From contig NZ_JABAGC010000006.1 in NCBI RefSeq assembly GCF_012843905.1, positions 47,048-111,047 on the forward strand: a stretch of 64,000 bases of DNA, written 5' to 3'. Below, piece after piece: positions 55,301 to 63,004 of this stretch (within the stretch, counting starts at the first letter, position 1; each line of letters begins with the position of its first letter). Position numbers and translations under genes: made by a program. This DNA comes from Clostridium sp. SM-530-WT-3G. Lineage in GTDB: Bacteria; Bacillota; Clostridia; Clostridiales; Clostridiaceae. The notes under the pieces are model-generated. The model ran no database searches. It was given only the letters and a program-made list of their open reading frames with translations, and was not told the origin of the DNA.

Positions 55301-55802
55301 TTGTAGAATGCTTGAAGATACAGTAAAACTTATAAAAGGTGAAATTACCAAGGAACCAATAGAAACAACAGTTGATCTTAAGGTAGATGCATATATTTCT
55401 GCTAATTATATACATGATGAAATTCAAAAAATTGAAGTATATAAGAAAATAGCTGCAATAGATAATGCAGAAGAATATAACGATATAAAAGAAGAACTAG
55501 AAGACAGATATTCATCAATACCAGATCCAGTACGTAATCTTATGGATATTGCATATATAAAGAGTCAGGCTAAATCCTTATTTATTGAAGAAATAAAAGA
55601 AAATCCTAAGGATATAGTATTTAAATTTGCAGATGGAGATAATGATTACAAAAAAATATTTAAGATTCTAATTAATAAATATAAAGATAGTGTGGTATTG
55701 AAATTTGGAACAAAACCATATTTTGCTTTTAAATTAAAGGATATGAAGAAAGAGGAAAAATTAGAGTTTCTAAAAGAAGTTTTTAATGACATAATATTGT
55801 AA
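52302..55802 (+). CDS. mfd: transcription-repair coupling factor
   Basis: A 1166-residue DNA translocase that removes stalled RNA polymerase and recruits UvrA. The N-terminal UvrB-like modules are followed by the RNAP-interaction domain (GDYVVHANHGIGVYKGI) and RecG-like helicase motors (GDVGYGKTEVAIRAAF, VDEEQRFGVKQKEK, LRGRVGRSNR), then a C-terminal inhibitory domain. ATG 52302 has AAGGATGG upstream; the ATG at 52290 lies inside that SD. Likely co-transcribed with pth. Confidence 0.95.
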   Translation: MRLKGLLEPLEDSREFNSILESIEQKRFPIGIYGASESGRGYIVDGIFENIDKSIVIVTQSDVEAKNFYEDLLLYTNEVYYFPAKEMVFYNIDAISGDLRWERLKVINSILNKKKKIVVTSIDAFSARYSPRKLFQDYTMKLKENDEVNFNEITKKLVQSGYERVEIVEGKGQFSLRGGILDVFPTCSSYPYRIELFGDEIESIRTFNVESQRSIDKVKKIEIFPAKEIIITQESLENGCNALKEDFLAIENSNTDKERIEKLRAILNKNLEMLEETSSFETIDSYLPYFCEKTETLFDYFKNYFFIVDNSQRCKGKLDSTYLEFEQNFTAFSERGDIFPKQGQLLIGKEEVFELFSARDIAVLETLEKNIEWLKPFSKINLSEITLNNYQGQLDLLIEDIKNKKNQGYKTVILSGTRARGERLVGTLRDMGIESSYKDTIDSIQYGEAIITFGNQLKGFEYPDFKVCVISDKEVFGEAKRKLKKKKSKRKGVAKIKSFAELKPGDYVVHANHGIGVYKGIKQIEVGGHKRDYLDIVYDKGDKLYVPVDQLDLIQKYIGSEGKSPKINKLGSADWQKAKAKVRKSINEIAEDLVKLYAMRSTVKGYKFSKDTEWQKQFEEEFPFEETPDQLTSLEEIKADMQSNKPMDRLLCGDVGYGKTEVAIRAAFKAVMDGKQVAFLVPTTILAEQHYKNMVKRFSDFPIKIDMVSRFRTTKEQKETLQKAKEGNIDILIGTHRLVSKDVQFKDLGLLIVDEEQRFGVKQKEKIKNIKKNVDVLTLSATPIPRTLHMSLSGVRDISVIETPPEERYPIQTYVVEQNDQLVRDAILREIGRGGQVYFVYNRVENIEAIAEYVQNLVPECKVGIIHGQMNEKQLEQEMFDFMEQKYNVLVCTTIIETGMDIQNVNTIIVSDADKMGLSQLYQLRGRVGRSNRIAYAYLLYTKDKVLTEVAEKRLKALKDFTELGSGFKIAMRDLEIRGAGNMMGSSQHGHMAAIGYDLYCRMLEDTVKLIKGEITKEPIETTVDLKVDAYISANYIHDEIQKIEVYKKIAAIDNAEEYNDIKEELEDRYSSIPDPVRNLMDIAYIKSQAKSLFIEEIKENPKDIVFKFADGDNDYKKIFKILINKYKDSVVLKFGTKPYFAFKLKDMKKEEKLEFLKEVFNDIIL

Positions 55803-55846
55803 CAAAAATATGATATAACAGAATAAGTTGGAAATAGCATAAAAAA

Positions 55847-55875
55847 TTGAATTATAAATTTAATATTGTTATACT
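55847..55875 (+). promoter_or_regulatory. promoter of the PrsA-like gene
   Basis: TTGAAT (55847-55852), 17-bp spacer, TATACT (55870-55875), about 50 bases before the start codon. Confidence 0.55.
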
Positions 55876-55923
55876 AAGAATATAACTCTATAGTAATTTT
55901 TAGAAATAAGTGAGGGGAAAACT

Positions 55924-56964
55924 TTGAAAAAATTAAGAAAATTTATTGCTTCTATAGCTGTACTTTCGTTATCAGTTTCAGTTATGGGATGTAAAATGAT
56001 AGAAAAAACACCAGAAGCAATACAAAAAACAGTATATGCTACTGTTGGGAATACTAAAATAACAAAAGCTGATTTTGACGAGGATTTTAATAGTTATTTA
56101 ATGAATAATATTGGAATAAGTGTAGATCAACTAAAACAACAATATGGTGATGACTATGAAAATAATGCTAAAATAAAGGATAGAATCAAACAAATTAAGA
56201 AGCAATGTTTAGAAAATGAGATAAATGAACAACTTGCATTAGAACAAACAGAATTTCAAATTTCTGACGACGAAATAAATAAACAAGTTGAAGATAATAT
56301 AAGTAAATTAAAAGAACAGTATGGAGATAATTTTGATCAAGTATTAGAACAAAATGGATTTACAGAAGATTCATTTAAAGCAGCTCAAGCTAAAGAACTT
56401 AAAGTTCAAGAAGTATATGATGATATAACTAAGGATATTGAAGTAACTGATGATGATGTAAAAGCATATTATGATGAAAATAAAGATTCGCAATACACAC
56501 AATCAGCAGGAGCAAATGCTGCTCATATTTTAATAGCTGAAAAAGATGCTGATGGAAATATAGATTTTGATGCATCATTAGCAAAGGCTGAAGAAGTTAA
56601 GGCTAAATTAGATGCAGGTGAAGACTTTGCTAAATTAGCTTCTGAATATGGAACAGATGGAACTAAGGATAACGGTGGAGATTTAGGATTTGTTACATAT
56701 GATCAAGCAAATTATGATAAAGATTTCTTAGAAGGATTTAAAAATTTAGGTGAAGGTCAAATTTCTGATCCAGTTAAGAGCCAATTTGGATATCATATAA
56801 TAAAAGCTACTGGTCTTAAAGATGCAACAGTTATACCATTTGATCAAGTTAAGGATCAAATAAAAGTTCAATTATTACAACAAAAGCAGAGTCAGGCTAT
56901 TCAAAATAAATTAAATGAATGGAAAGAAACTATAAAGGTTAAAACTTACGAAGATAGATTATAG
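55924..56964 (+). CDS. prsA: PrsA-like lipoprotein foldase (parvulin peptidyl-prolyl isomerase)
   Basis: A 346-residue lipoprotein with lipobox VMGC near residue 23, an N-terminal SurA-like chaperone region (about 40-190) and a parvulin PPIase domain (about 195-300: ANAAHILIAEK, NGGDLGFV, QFGYHIIKA). It helps secreted proteins fold outside the membrane. Start is TTG 55924 with GAGGGGAAA upstream. Acidic, Gln-rich. Not a member of the Bacillus block at this place, so a clostridial feature of the cluster. Confidence 0.88.
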   Translation: MKKLRKFIASIAVLSLSVSVMGCKMIEKTPEAIQKTVYATVGNTKITKADFDEDFNSYLMNNIGISVDQLKQQYGDDYENNAKIKDRIKQIKKQCLENEINEQLALEQTEFQISDDEINKQVEDNISKLKEQYGDNFDQVLEQNGFTEDSFKAAQAKELKVQEVYDDITKDIEVTDDDVKAYYDENKDSQYTQSAGANAAHILIAEKDADGNIDFDASLAKAEEVKAKLDAGEDFAKLASEYGTDGTKDNGGDLGFVTYDQANYDKDFLEGFKNLGEGQISDPVKSQFGYHIIKATGLKDATVIPFDQVKDQIKVQLLQQKQSQAIQNKLNEWKETIKVKTYEDRL

Positions 56965-56971
56965 TTTTATT

Positions 56972-57008
56972 AAAAAGAATTCCTTATTTTAAGGGGTTCT
57001 TTTTTTGT
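56972..57008 (+). terminator. intrinsic terminator after the PrsA-like gene
   Basis: AAAGAATTCCTT / AAGGGGTTCTTT stem followed by T-run. Confidence 0.8.
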
Positions 57009-57027
57009 GAAAATACTTAAGTATAGC

Positions 57028-57059
57028 GTATAAAATTTAGTTATAAGTGTATAAAATTT
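57028..57059 (+). repeat. 11-bp direct repeat upstream of spoVT
   Basis: GTATAAAATTT occurs at 57028-57038 and 57049-57059, exactly 21 bp apart (two helical turns). Possible operator or tandem -10 elements; may be chance in AT-rich DNA. Confidence 0.4.
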
Positions 57060-57124
57060 CTAGAAATTCAAATAATAATAATGCAACTAATTAATAGAGT
57101 TTTAAAGGAGGGTTAAAAACCTAT

Positions 57125-57673
57125 ATGAAGGCAACAGGAATAGTTAGAAGAATTGATGATCTAGGAAGAGTAGTTATACCTAAGGAAATAAGAAGAACTT
57201 TAAGAATAAGAGAAGGAGATCCGTTAGAAATATTTACAGATAGAGATGGTGGGGTAATTTTAAAAAAATATTCTCCAATAGAAGAATTAACTGATTTTTC
57301 TAAGGAATATTGTGAAAGTTTGCAACAGGTAATCGGACATATTGTCTTAATATGTGATAAGGATGCTTTTGTATCAGTAAGCGGAGCAACTAAAAAAGAA
57401 TATCTAGAAAGAAAAGTAAGCAGTGAATTAGAAAAGATAATGGATGGAAGAAAAACCGTATTGTTGAATAAATCTGATAATTCAGTAATACCTCTACATA
57501 ACGATGATGAAGAAACATCATATAATAGTCAGGTTATTGCACCAATAATAGCAGAAGGTGATGAAATAGGTGCAGTAATTATTTTGTCTAAAGAAGATGT
57601 AGAACTAGGAGAAGTTGAAACAAAATTAGTTGAAACAGCTGCAGCTTTTTTAGGAAAACAGATGGAGCAATAA
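57125..57673 (+). CDS. spoVT: stage V sporulation protein T (AbrB-family regulator)
   Basis: A 182-residue regulator: N-terminal AbrB swapped-hairpin DNA-binding domain (MKATGIVRRIDDLGRVVIPK) and C-terminal GAF-like domain. In Bacillus it tunes sigma-G forespore genes. AAAGGAGGG precedes the ATG. It begins the conserved spoVT-yabM-yabN series. Confidence 0.95.
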   Translation: MKATGIVRRIDDLGRVVIPKEIRRTLRIREGDPLEIFTDRDGGVILKKYSPIEELTDFSKEYCESLQQVIGHIVLICDKDAFVSVSGATKKEYLERKVSSELEKIMDGRKTVLLNKSDNSVIPLHNDDEETSYNSQVIAPIIAEGDEIGAVIILSKEDVELGEVETKLVETAAAFLGKQMEQ

Positions 57674-57687
57674 GATAAGTGATTTTA

Positions 57688-57701
57688 TGTAAGCGTTGTA
57701 A
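57688..57701 (+). promoter_or_regulatory. cre-like site
   Basis: TGTAAGCGTTGTAA matches the CcpA consensus TGWAANCGNTNWCA at all but one position. It lies between spoVT and spoVB. The window also encodes CcpA. Confidence 0.35.
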
Positions 57702-57737
57702 AGAAAAATAAAATGATTTATATGAAATTAATAAGAG

Positions 57738-57766
57738 TCATTAATGCCTTTAAATTCACATAAAAA
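57738..57766 (+). promoter_or_regulatory. possible sigma-E-type promoter of spoVB/yabM
   Basis: TCATTAA, 14-bp spacer, CATAAAAA. The -10 resembles the sigma-E consensus CATAnAAT; the -35 is weak. The spacing and the sporulation context are the main support. Confidence 0.25.
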
Positions 57767-57801
57767 TTAAGTAGTAACATATGTGAGTTTGGAGGCGTTT
57801 T

Positions 57802-59340
57802 ATGAAAAAGCAATCTTTAATTAAGGGAAGCCTTATATTGGGTATAGCAGGAATATTAGCTAGATTTTTAGGATTATTTTTTAGGTGGCCTTTGATAATG
57901 CTTATAGGAGATGAAGGAGTAGGATATTATCAAATGTCATATCCTTTGTATATGTTTTTTATTGAAATAGCATCAGGACTGCCAGTTGCTATGTCAAAAA
58001 TGATTTCTGAAAGGAACGCATTAAATGATATAGATGGCAGTTTTCAAGTAGTAAAAGAGTCAGCGTATTTAATGATAACTATAGGAATAGGCACAACTTT
58101 TGCATTATTCTTTTTTGCAAAGCCTATTATTTCATTTCTGAAATGGGATTCTAAAGCTTATTATTCATTAATAGGAATATCTTTTGCACCATTTATAATA
58201 TCATTTACAACAATATTTAGAGGTTTCTTTCAAGGTTTTCAAAATATGACTCCTTCAGCTATATCTCAGATTCTTGAACAAATAGGAAGAGTAATATTTG
58301 GAGTAGGACTAGCCATAATATTACTTCCTAAAGGTATAGAATATTCTGCAGGAGGCGCAGCATTTGGAGCAACAGCAGGTGCAGTACTAGGAGGATCTTA
58401 TTTATTTTCGCAATATAAAAAAACGAAGAAAAATTTTAAAATAAAAAAAATAAAGACTAATACTGAAGTATTAAGTTCTATACTAAAAATAGCAGTTCCA
58501 ATATCTCTTGGAACAACAGTTGGCAGTATAATGAATTTAATAGATTCAATTTTAGTACCTCAAAAACTTTTACAGGCTGGATTAAATAATACACAGGCTA
58601 CTATTTTGTATGCACAGTTAACAGGAAAAGCTGCAGTCATAACAAATATACCTTTAACTTTATCTATGGCTATATGTACATCATTAATTCCTATAATTGC
58701 TGAAAATTTTATATTGAATAAGAAAGCAGAACTTAAAAATAAAATAGATGCAGCAATGAAGATGGCAGCAGTAATAGCTTTGCCTTGCATGTTTGGATTA
58801 TTCTTTTTATCAGGACCGATATTAAATTTAATTTTTCCAGGAAGATCGGAAGGTTCTGAAATATTAAAATATTTATCAATTTCGATTCCGTTTATTATTG
58901 TTACTCAAACAACAACTTCTATACTTCAGGGAACAGGGCATTATATAAAACCAGTAATTAATTTATTTATTGGATGTATAGTTAAAATTATTCTTACATC
59001 TATGCTGGTTTCTATTACTGAATTTAATATTTATGGAGCTGTTATAGCTAGTATAGGAGCCTATGTAACAGCTAGTATATTAAATATAATAACTCTTAGA
59101 ATATGCATAAAGGTAACAATGAACTTTTATGAAATATTGATAAAACCTTGTTTTGCTGCAATTATTATGATGATAGTTGTGCTGTTAAGCTATAATAGTA
59201 TATACAAGAATATAGGGAGTAATGGATTATCTTGCTTAATATCTATATTTTTAGGTATGATAATGTATATAATATTGATACTTGCTTTTAAAGTATTTGA
59301 AGTTAATGAAATAAAAAATAGATTTAATAGAAAGAGATAA
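57802..59340 (+). CDS. spoVB: MVF/SpoVB-family polysaccharide or lipid II flippase-like protein
   Basis: A 512-residue membrane protein with about 14 hydrophobic segments of the MOP superfamily (SpoVB/MurJ/YabM branch). N-terminal SLILGIAGILARFLGLFFRW and FRGFFQGFQNMTPSAISQIL are typical. By position it equals B. subtilis yabM; SpoVB itself acts in spore cortex synthesis. Which of these roles it has cannot be told from sequence alone. TTGGAGGCG precedes the ATG. Confidence 0.85.
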   Translation: MKKQSLIKGSLILGIAGILARFLGLFFRWPLIMLIGDEGVGYYQMSYPLYMFFIEIASGLPVAMSKMISERNALNDIDGSFQVVKESAYLMITIGIGTTFALFFFAKPIISFLKWDSKAYYSLIGISFAPFIISFTTIFRGFFQGFQNMTPSAISQILEQIGRVIFGVGLAIILLPKGIEYSAGGAAFGATAGAVLGGSYLFSQYKKTKKNFKIKKIKTNTEVLSSILKIAVPISLGTTVGSIMNLIDSILVPQKLLQAGLNNTQATILYAQLTGKAAVITNIPLTLSMAICTSLIPIIAENFILNKKAELKNKIDAAMKMAAVIALPCMFGLFFLSGPILNLIFPGRSEGSEILKYLSISIPFIIVTQTTTSILQGTGHYIKPVINLFIGCIVKIILTSMLVSITEFNIYGAVIASIGAYVTASILNIITLRICIKVTMNFYEILIKPCFAAIIMMIVVLLSYNSIYKNIGSNGLSCLISIFLGMIMYIILILAFKVFEVNEIKNRFNRKR

Positions 59341-59355
59341 AGGAGAGATAACCCA

Positions 59356-60801
59356 ATGATTAAAATACTTGGATTAGGACCTGGAGCAGAAGAAGCACTA
59401 ACTATAGGAACAATTAAAGAACTTAAAAATTGTAAAAATGTTTTTTTAAGAACTGAAAAACATCCTACAGTAGATTATCTTAAAGAACAAGATATTAAGT
59501 TTGAAACATATGATAATATTTATGATACAATGGAAAGCTTTGATGAGGTATATTTAAATATAGCTGATGACTTAGTGAAAAAGCATGAGGAATTAGGGGA
59601 TGTAGTATATGCAGTTCCAGGTCATCCATTAGTAGCTGAAAAATCAGTTTTTAATTTAGTGGAAGCATGCAAAAAGAATAATATTAAATATAAAGTAATT
59701 CCTGCTGTAAGTTTTATAGATGCTATGATGGAAGCTCTTATGATTGACCCTATAGAAGGATTAAAAGTTATAGATGCTTTTGATATAAATAATCAGATAT
59801 TAGATAAGAGAATAGGAACTGTAATAACACAGGTATATAATCCTCTTATTGCATCAGAAGTAAAATTAAAGCTTTTAGAACAATACAATGATGAGACAGA
59901 AATATATTATGTAAGAGCAGCTGGAATAAAGGGTCAAGAAAGTATAAGAAAAATACCTTTATTTGAATTAGATATGCAGGAAGATATAGATTATTTAACT
60001 TCTGTATATATTCCAAAGGATTTAAATAATAAAAAGGATTTTAATGATTTATTACAAATTATTGAAGTTCTTAGAGGGGAAAACGGCTGCCCTTGGGACA
60101 GAGAACAAACTCACAAATCTTTAGAAAAAGCATTAATAGAAGAAAGCTATGAAGTTGTAGATGCAATTGAAAAAGATGATGATGATGCCATTATTGAAGA
60201 GCTTGGTGATGTGCTTTTACAAGTTGTATTCCATGCATCAATAGGAAAAGAAGATGGATATTTTGATATTGGAGATATAATAAGTGGAATATGTAATAAA
60301 ATGATAAATAGACATCCACATGTATTTGGAAATTTAAATGGAGTAAATTCTTCAGAAGATGTACTTGAAAAGTGGGATGAATTTAAAAAAGACGAAAAAG
60401 GATTTAATAATCTTACAGAAGAAATGGAGGCAATTGCGAAATCTTTTCCTGCTTTATTAAGAGCACATAAAGTTCAAAGTAAAGCTGGAAAAGTAGGGTT
60501 TGATTTTGAAAGCATAAATTCTGCTATAGATAAGGTAAATGAAGAACTTAAAGAAATAATGGATGTATATAATACAGAAAATATGGATAAAATAAAAGAT
60601 GAGGTTGGCGATTTATTATTTTCATGTGTAAATGTTGCTAGAATATTGAAAATTGATGAGGAATCAGCATTAAATTCTACAATAGACAAGTTTATAAAGA
60701 GATTTGCCTATATCGAATTAAAGGCACAAGAAAAAGGTATGAGCTTAGAAGAAATTTCGCTAGAAGAAATGAATAAACTTTGGGAAGAATCAAAAAACTA
60801 A
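59356..60801 (+). CDS. mazG: MazG-type NTP pyrophosphatase fused to a tetrapyrrole-methylase-like domain (YabN)
   Basis: A 481-residue fusion. Residues 1-215 resemble SAM-dependent tetrapyrrole methylases (LGLGPGAEEALTIGTI, YAVPGHPLVAE). Residues 225-481 hold two MazG units (GCPWDREQTHKSLEKALIEE with EESYEVVDAI and EELGDVLLQV; later DEVGDLLFSCVNVAR), which hydrolyse non-canonical or excess NTPs. The same fusion is YabN in B. subtilis, in the same place. AAAGGAGAG precedes the ATG. Confidence 0.92.
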   Translation: MIKILGLGPGAEEALTIGTIKELKNCKNVFLRTEKHPTVDYLKEQDIKFETYDNIYDTMESFDEVYLNIADDLVKKHEELGDVVYAVPGHPLVAEKSVFNLVEACKKNNIKYKVIPAVSFIDAMMEALMIDPIEGLKVIDAFDINNQILDKRIGTVITQVYNPLIASEVKLKLLEQYNDETEIYYVRAAGIKGQESIRKIPLFELDMQEDIDYLTSVYIPKDLNNKKDFNDLLQIIEVLRGENGCPWDREQTHKSLEKALIEESYEVVDAIEKDDDDAIIEELGDVLLQVVFHASIGKEDGYFDIGDIISGICNKMINRHPHVFGNLNGVNSSEDVLEKWDEFKKDEKGFNNLTEEMEAIAKSFPALLRAHKVQSKAGKVGFDFESINSAIDKVNEELKEIMDVYNTENMDKIKDEVGDLLFSCVNVARILKIDEESALNSTIDKFIKRFAYIELKAQEKGMSLEEISLEEMNKLWEESKN

Positions 60802-60966
60802 ATCAATAATAAAGGATTTTTTTAGTTTATGAAGAATAATATTTTATAAAGAACTATGTTGTAAAACTTTATTGCATGATTTGGTTATCTATAGTAAAAG
60901 AAAGAGATTGCTATAGACGGCTAGCTAAAGAGGTTATATAATAAAGGAGTGCAATTTAGTACATAT

Positions 60967-61020
60967 ATGAAAACAGTTAGAAGAATATGTAACTGGATTT
61001 TAAGGAGGATGTTATTGTGA
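60967..61020 (+). CDS. possible 17-codon upstream ORF overlapping the hup start
   Basis: ATG 60967 to TGA 61018-61020 encodes MKTVRRICNWILRRMLL, a basic peptide. Its stop overlaps the GTG of hup (GTGA), and its codons contain the hup SD AAGGAGG. An AAAGGAG lies upstream but at wide spacing (17 bases). It may couple translation to hup or be chance. Confidence 0.3.
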   Translation: MKTVRRICNWILRRMLL

Positions 61021-61292
61021 ATAAAGCAGAATTAATAACTAGTATGTCAGAAAAAAGTAAGTTAACAAAGAAAGATGCAGAATTAGCATTAAAATCTTTC
61101 ATTGAAAGTGTTGAAGAAGCATTAGAAAACGGTGAAAAAGTTCAATTAGTTGGATTCGGAACTTTCGAAACTAGAGAAAGAGCTGCAAGAGAAGGAAGAA
61201 ACCCAAGAACTAAAGAAGTTATCCAAATTCCTGCAACAACTGTTCCAGTATTCAAAGCAGGTAAAGAATTCAAAGATAAAGTTAACAAATAA
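61017..61292 (+). CDS. hup: HU-family DNA-binding protein
   Basis: A 91-residue nucleoid protein. The N-terminal helices and beta-arm region VGFGTFETRERAAREGRNPR are canonical. Start is GTG 61017 with AAGGAGG at good spacing. Codon choice is stronger (more GAA/AAA/GTT/ACT) than in its neighbours, as expected for an abundant protein. It is placed between yabN and yabO, absent there in B. subtilis, where hbs lies elsewhere. Confidence 0.95.
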   Translation: MNKAELITSMSEKSKLTKKDAELALKSFIESVEEALENGEKVQLVGFGTFETRERAAREGRNPRTKEVIQIPATTVPVFKAGKEFKDKVNK

Positions 61293-61323
61293 TATTAGTT
61301 AACAGCGAAATTATAGATAATGA

Positions 61324-61392
61324 AACGAGCAGTATTAAGATAATTACCTATAGTGTTTGCTCGTTAAGAACCCGAGGATTACTCGGGTTCTT
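61324..61392 (+). terminator. two adjacent hairpins between hup and rqcP
   Basis: AACGAGCA / TGCTCGTT (61324-61331, 61358-61365) is followed immediately by AAGAACCCGAG / CTCGGGTTCTT (61366-61376, 61382-61392). The second is GC-richer than the local DNA, but no T-run follows, so termination may be only partial. Confidence 0.6.
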
Positions 61393-61410
61393 CTAATAAA
61401 AGGAGTTAGT

Positions 61411-61671
61411 ATGAGATTAGATAAGTATTTAAAAGTATCTAGAATAATAAAAAGAAGAACTGTAGCAAAAGAAGTATGTGAAAGTGGCAGAATATTAATT
61501 AATGATAAAGTAGCTAAACCTTCAACTAAAATAAAAGAAGGTGATATTATTCAAATTACTTTTGCAAATAGAATATTAAAAGCCAAAATAGTTAACATTG
61601 CAGAGCATGTGAGAAAAGAAGATGCCAAAGAAATGTACATAATCCTTGAAGGTGAAGAAGATAAAGAGTAG
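61411..61671 (+). CDS. rqcP: S4-domain RNA-binding protein RqcP (YabO)
   Basis: An 86-residue S4-domain protein (MRLDKYLKVSRIIKRRTVAK, CESGRILINDKVA). In B. subtilis, RqcP works with RqcH in ribosome-associated quality control, moving tRNA during alanine tailing. ATG 61411 has AAAGGAG upstream; the frame open to 61357 is rejected. Same order as Bacillus yabO. Confidence 0.9.
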   Translation: MRLDKYLKVSRIIKRRTVAKEVCESGRILINDKVAKPSTKIKEGDIIQITFANRILKAKIVNIAEHVRKEDAKEMYIILEGEEDKE

Positions 61672-61702
61672 TTGAGAAAAAGAAACTACTCTTTATTTTT
61701 TT
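61662..61702 (+). terminator. intrinsic terminator overlapping the rqcP stop
   Basis: TAAAGAGTAGTT / AACTACTCTTTA (61662-61673, 61684-61695) then a T-run. The left arm includes the last codons of rqcP. Confidence 0.8.
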
Positions 61703-61794
61703 ATCATCATAGCTATCCATATAGTTACTCATTCTAAAACAAAAATATAAACATATATATTTAAATATGAAAAATAATTTGGAGGGAATATCTC

Positions 61795-62088
61795 ATGGAA
61801 AAGCGTGAAGAAATTAAGATGGAAGATTCAAAATCAAATTTATTATTAGAAAATAGAAAAAAATTGACATTAAGTGGTGTTGTTGAAGTTATGAGCTTTG
61901 ATGAAGAAAAAATAGAATTATCAACAAAGCTTGGCAACTTAACTATTAAGGGTTCAGATTTAAAAATGAATAAGTTAGATGTACAAAATGGAGATGTAAT
62001 AATAGCAGGAAGTATTGCCTCTATGGTTTATAATGGCAAGAACATAAAAAAGAACAATGAAAGCTTATTAAGTAAATTATTCAAGTAG
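61795..62088 (+). CDS. yabP: sporulation protein YabP
   Basis: A 97-residue YabP/YqfC-family protein (LTLSGVVEVMSFDEEKIELS, LTIKGSDLKMNKLDVQNGDV). In Bacillus it is needed for sporulation in the mother cell. TTGGAGGGAAT precedes the ATG. Nine bases before yabQ, so the two form an operon. Confidence 0.92.
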   Translation: MEKREEIKMEDSKSNLLLENRKKLTLSGVVEVMSFDEEKIELSTKLGNLTIKGSDLKMNKLDVQNGDVIIAGSIASMVYNGKNIKKNNESLLSKLFK

Positions 62089-62097
62089 GTTATTAAT

Positions 62098-62490
62098 ATG
62101 CTTTTAGAGATTAATATGCAATTTAATATAGTTATTTATAGTATAATAGCAGGAATTATAACAGGAATATTATTTGATATTTACAGAATAATACGTGATT
62201 TAAATTCAAAAAGAGTAGTAGCTATGATAGAAGATATATTATTTTGGATTCTTGCTGGGATGATTATATTCACCTTCTTGCTATATACTAACTATGCTTT
62301 TTTAACTCCGTATGTATACATCTTTATTATTATTTCACTTTTATTCTATTTTAAATTTATAAGCCAATATTTTTATAATGCAGAAAAAATTATAGTAAAC
62401 GGTATATGTAGGATTATAAGGGTTACTATAAAAAACTTATTATACCCACTAAAGTTCATTTTATATAAAGTTACAGATAGGAAGAAATGA
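62098..62490 (+). CDS. yabQ: spore cortex biosynthesis protein YabQ
   Basis: A 130-residue membrane protein with about four hydrophobic segments (IVIYSIIAGIITGILFDIYR, then ILFWILAGMIIFTFLLYTNY). YabQ is required for cortex formation and locates to the outer forespore membrane in B. subtilis. Translation is likely coupled to yabP. Confidence 0.9.
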   Translation: MLLEINMQFNIVIYSIIAGIITGILFDIYRIIRDLNSKRVVAMIEDILFWILAGMIIFTFLLYTNYAFLTPYVYIFIIISLLFYFKFISQYFYNAEKIIVNGICRIIRVTIKNLLYPLKFILYKVTDRKK

Positions 62491-62567
62491 TAAAAAAACT
62501 ACTTGAATATTAGCAATATAGTGTTTACAATATACTTAAGAGAATTTGTAAAATAGAGGTTCTATAG

Positions 62568-62861
62568 ATGAAAAAGAAAATACTAATAAAAAAATTGGTA
62601 ATCATAGGATTTGCTATATTTTTTGTTTGTAGTTATGTAAGACAATTTATGACAATGAACAGAATTAAAGAAGAGATTTCTAGTAAGCAAACACAATTAG
62701 AAGAAATTAAGCAAAAGAATGAACGACTTCAAGATGAGGTCGATAAGATCAATTCTGGCTCAGACGATTACCTTGAAAAATTAGCAAGAGAAAGACTTGG
62801 TATGATTAAACCAGGTGAGAAGGTTGTTAATAGTGATGATAAAGGAACAGGCTCTAATTAA
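62568..62861 (+). CDS. divIC: septum formation initiator, DivIC/FtsB family
   Basis: A 97-residue single-pass protein: cytoplasmic KKKILIKK, TM about 9-27, then a coiled coil (about 30-65, IKEEISSKQTQLEEIKQKNE) and the conserved EKLARERLGMIKPGE. It bridges FtsL and DivIB in the divisome. Same place as in Bacillus, after yabQ. Confidence 0.9.
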   Translation: MKKKILIKKLVIIGFAIFFVCSYVRQFMTMNRIKEEISSKQTQLEEIKQKNERLQDEVDKINSGSDDYLEKLARERLGMIKPGEKVVNSDDKGTGSN

Positions 62862-63004
62862 CTTTTATTTTATGGATGAACCTAAAAACTTTTGAATAAT
62901 ATAATAAGAATTAAAGAATAATTAAATGTGTATTTAAAAAAGAATAATTTAAATTTTATTCTTTTAATAATATATTTTTAAATTTAAGGAGGAATCTTTT
63001 AAAC

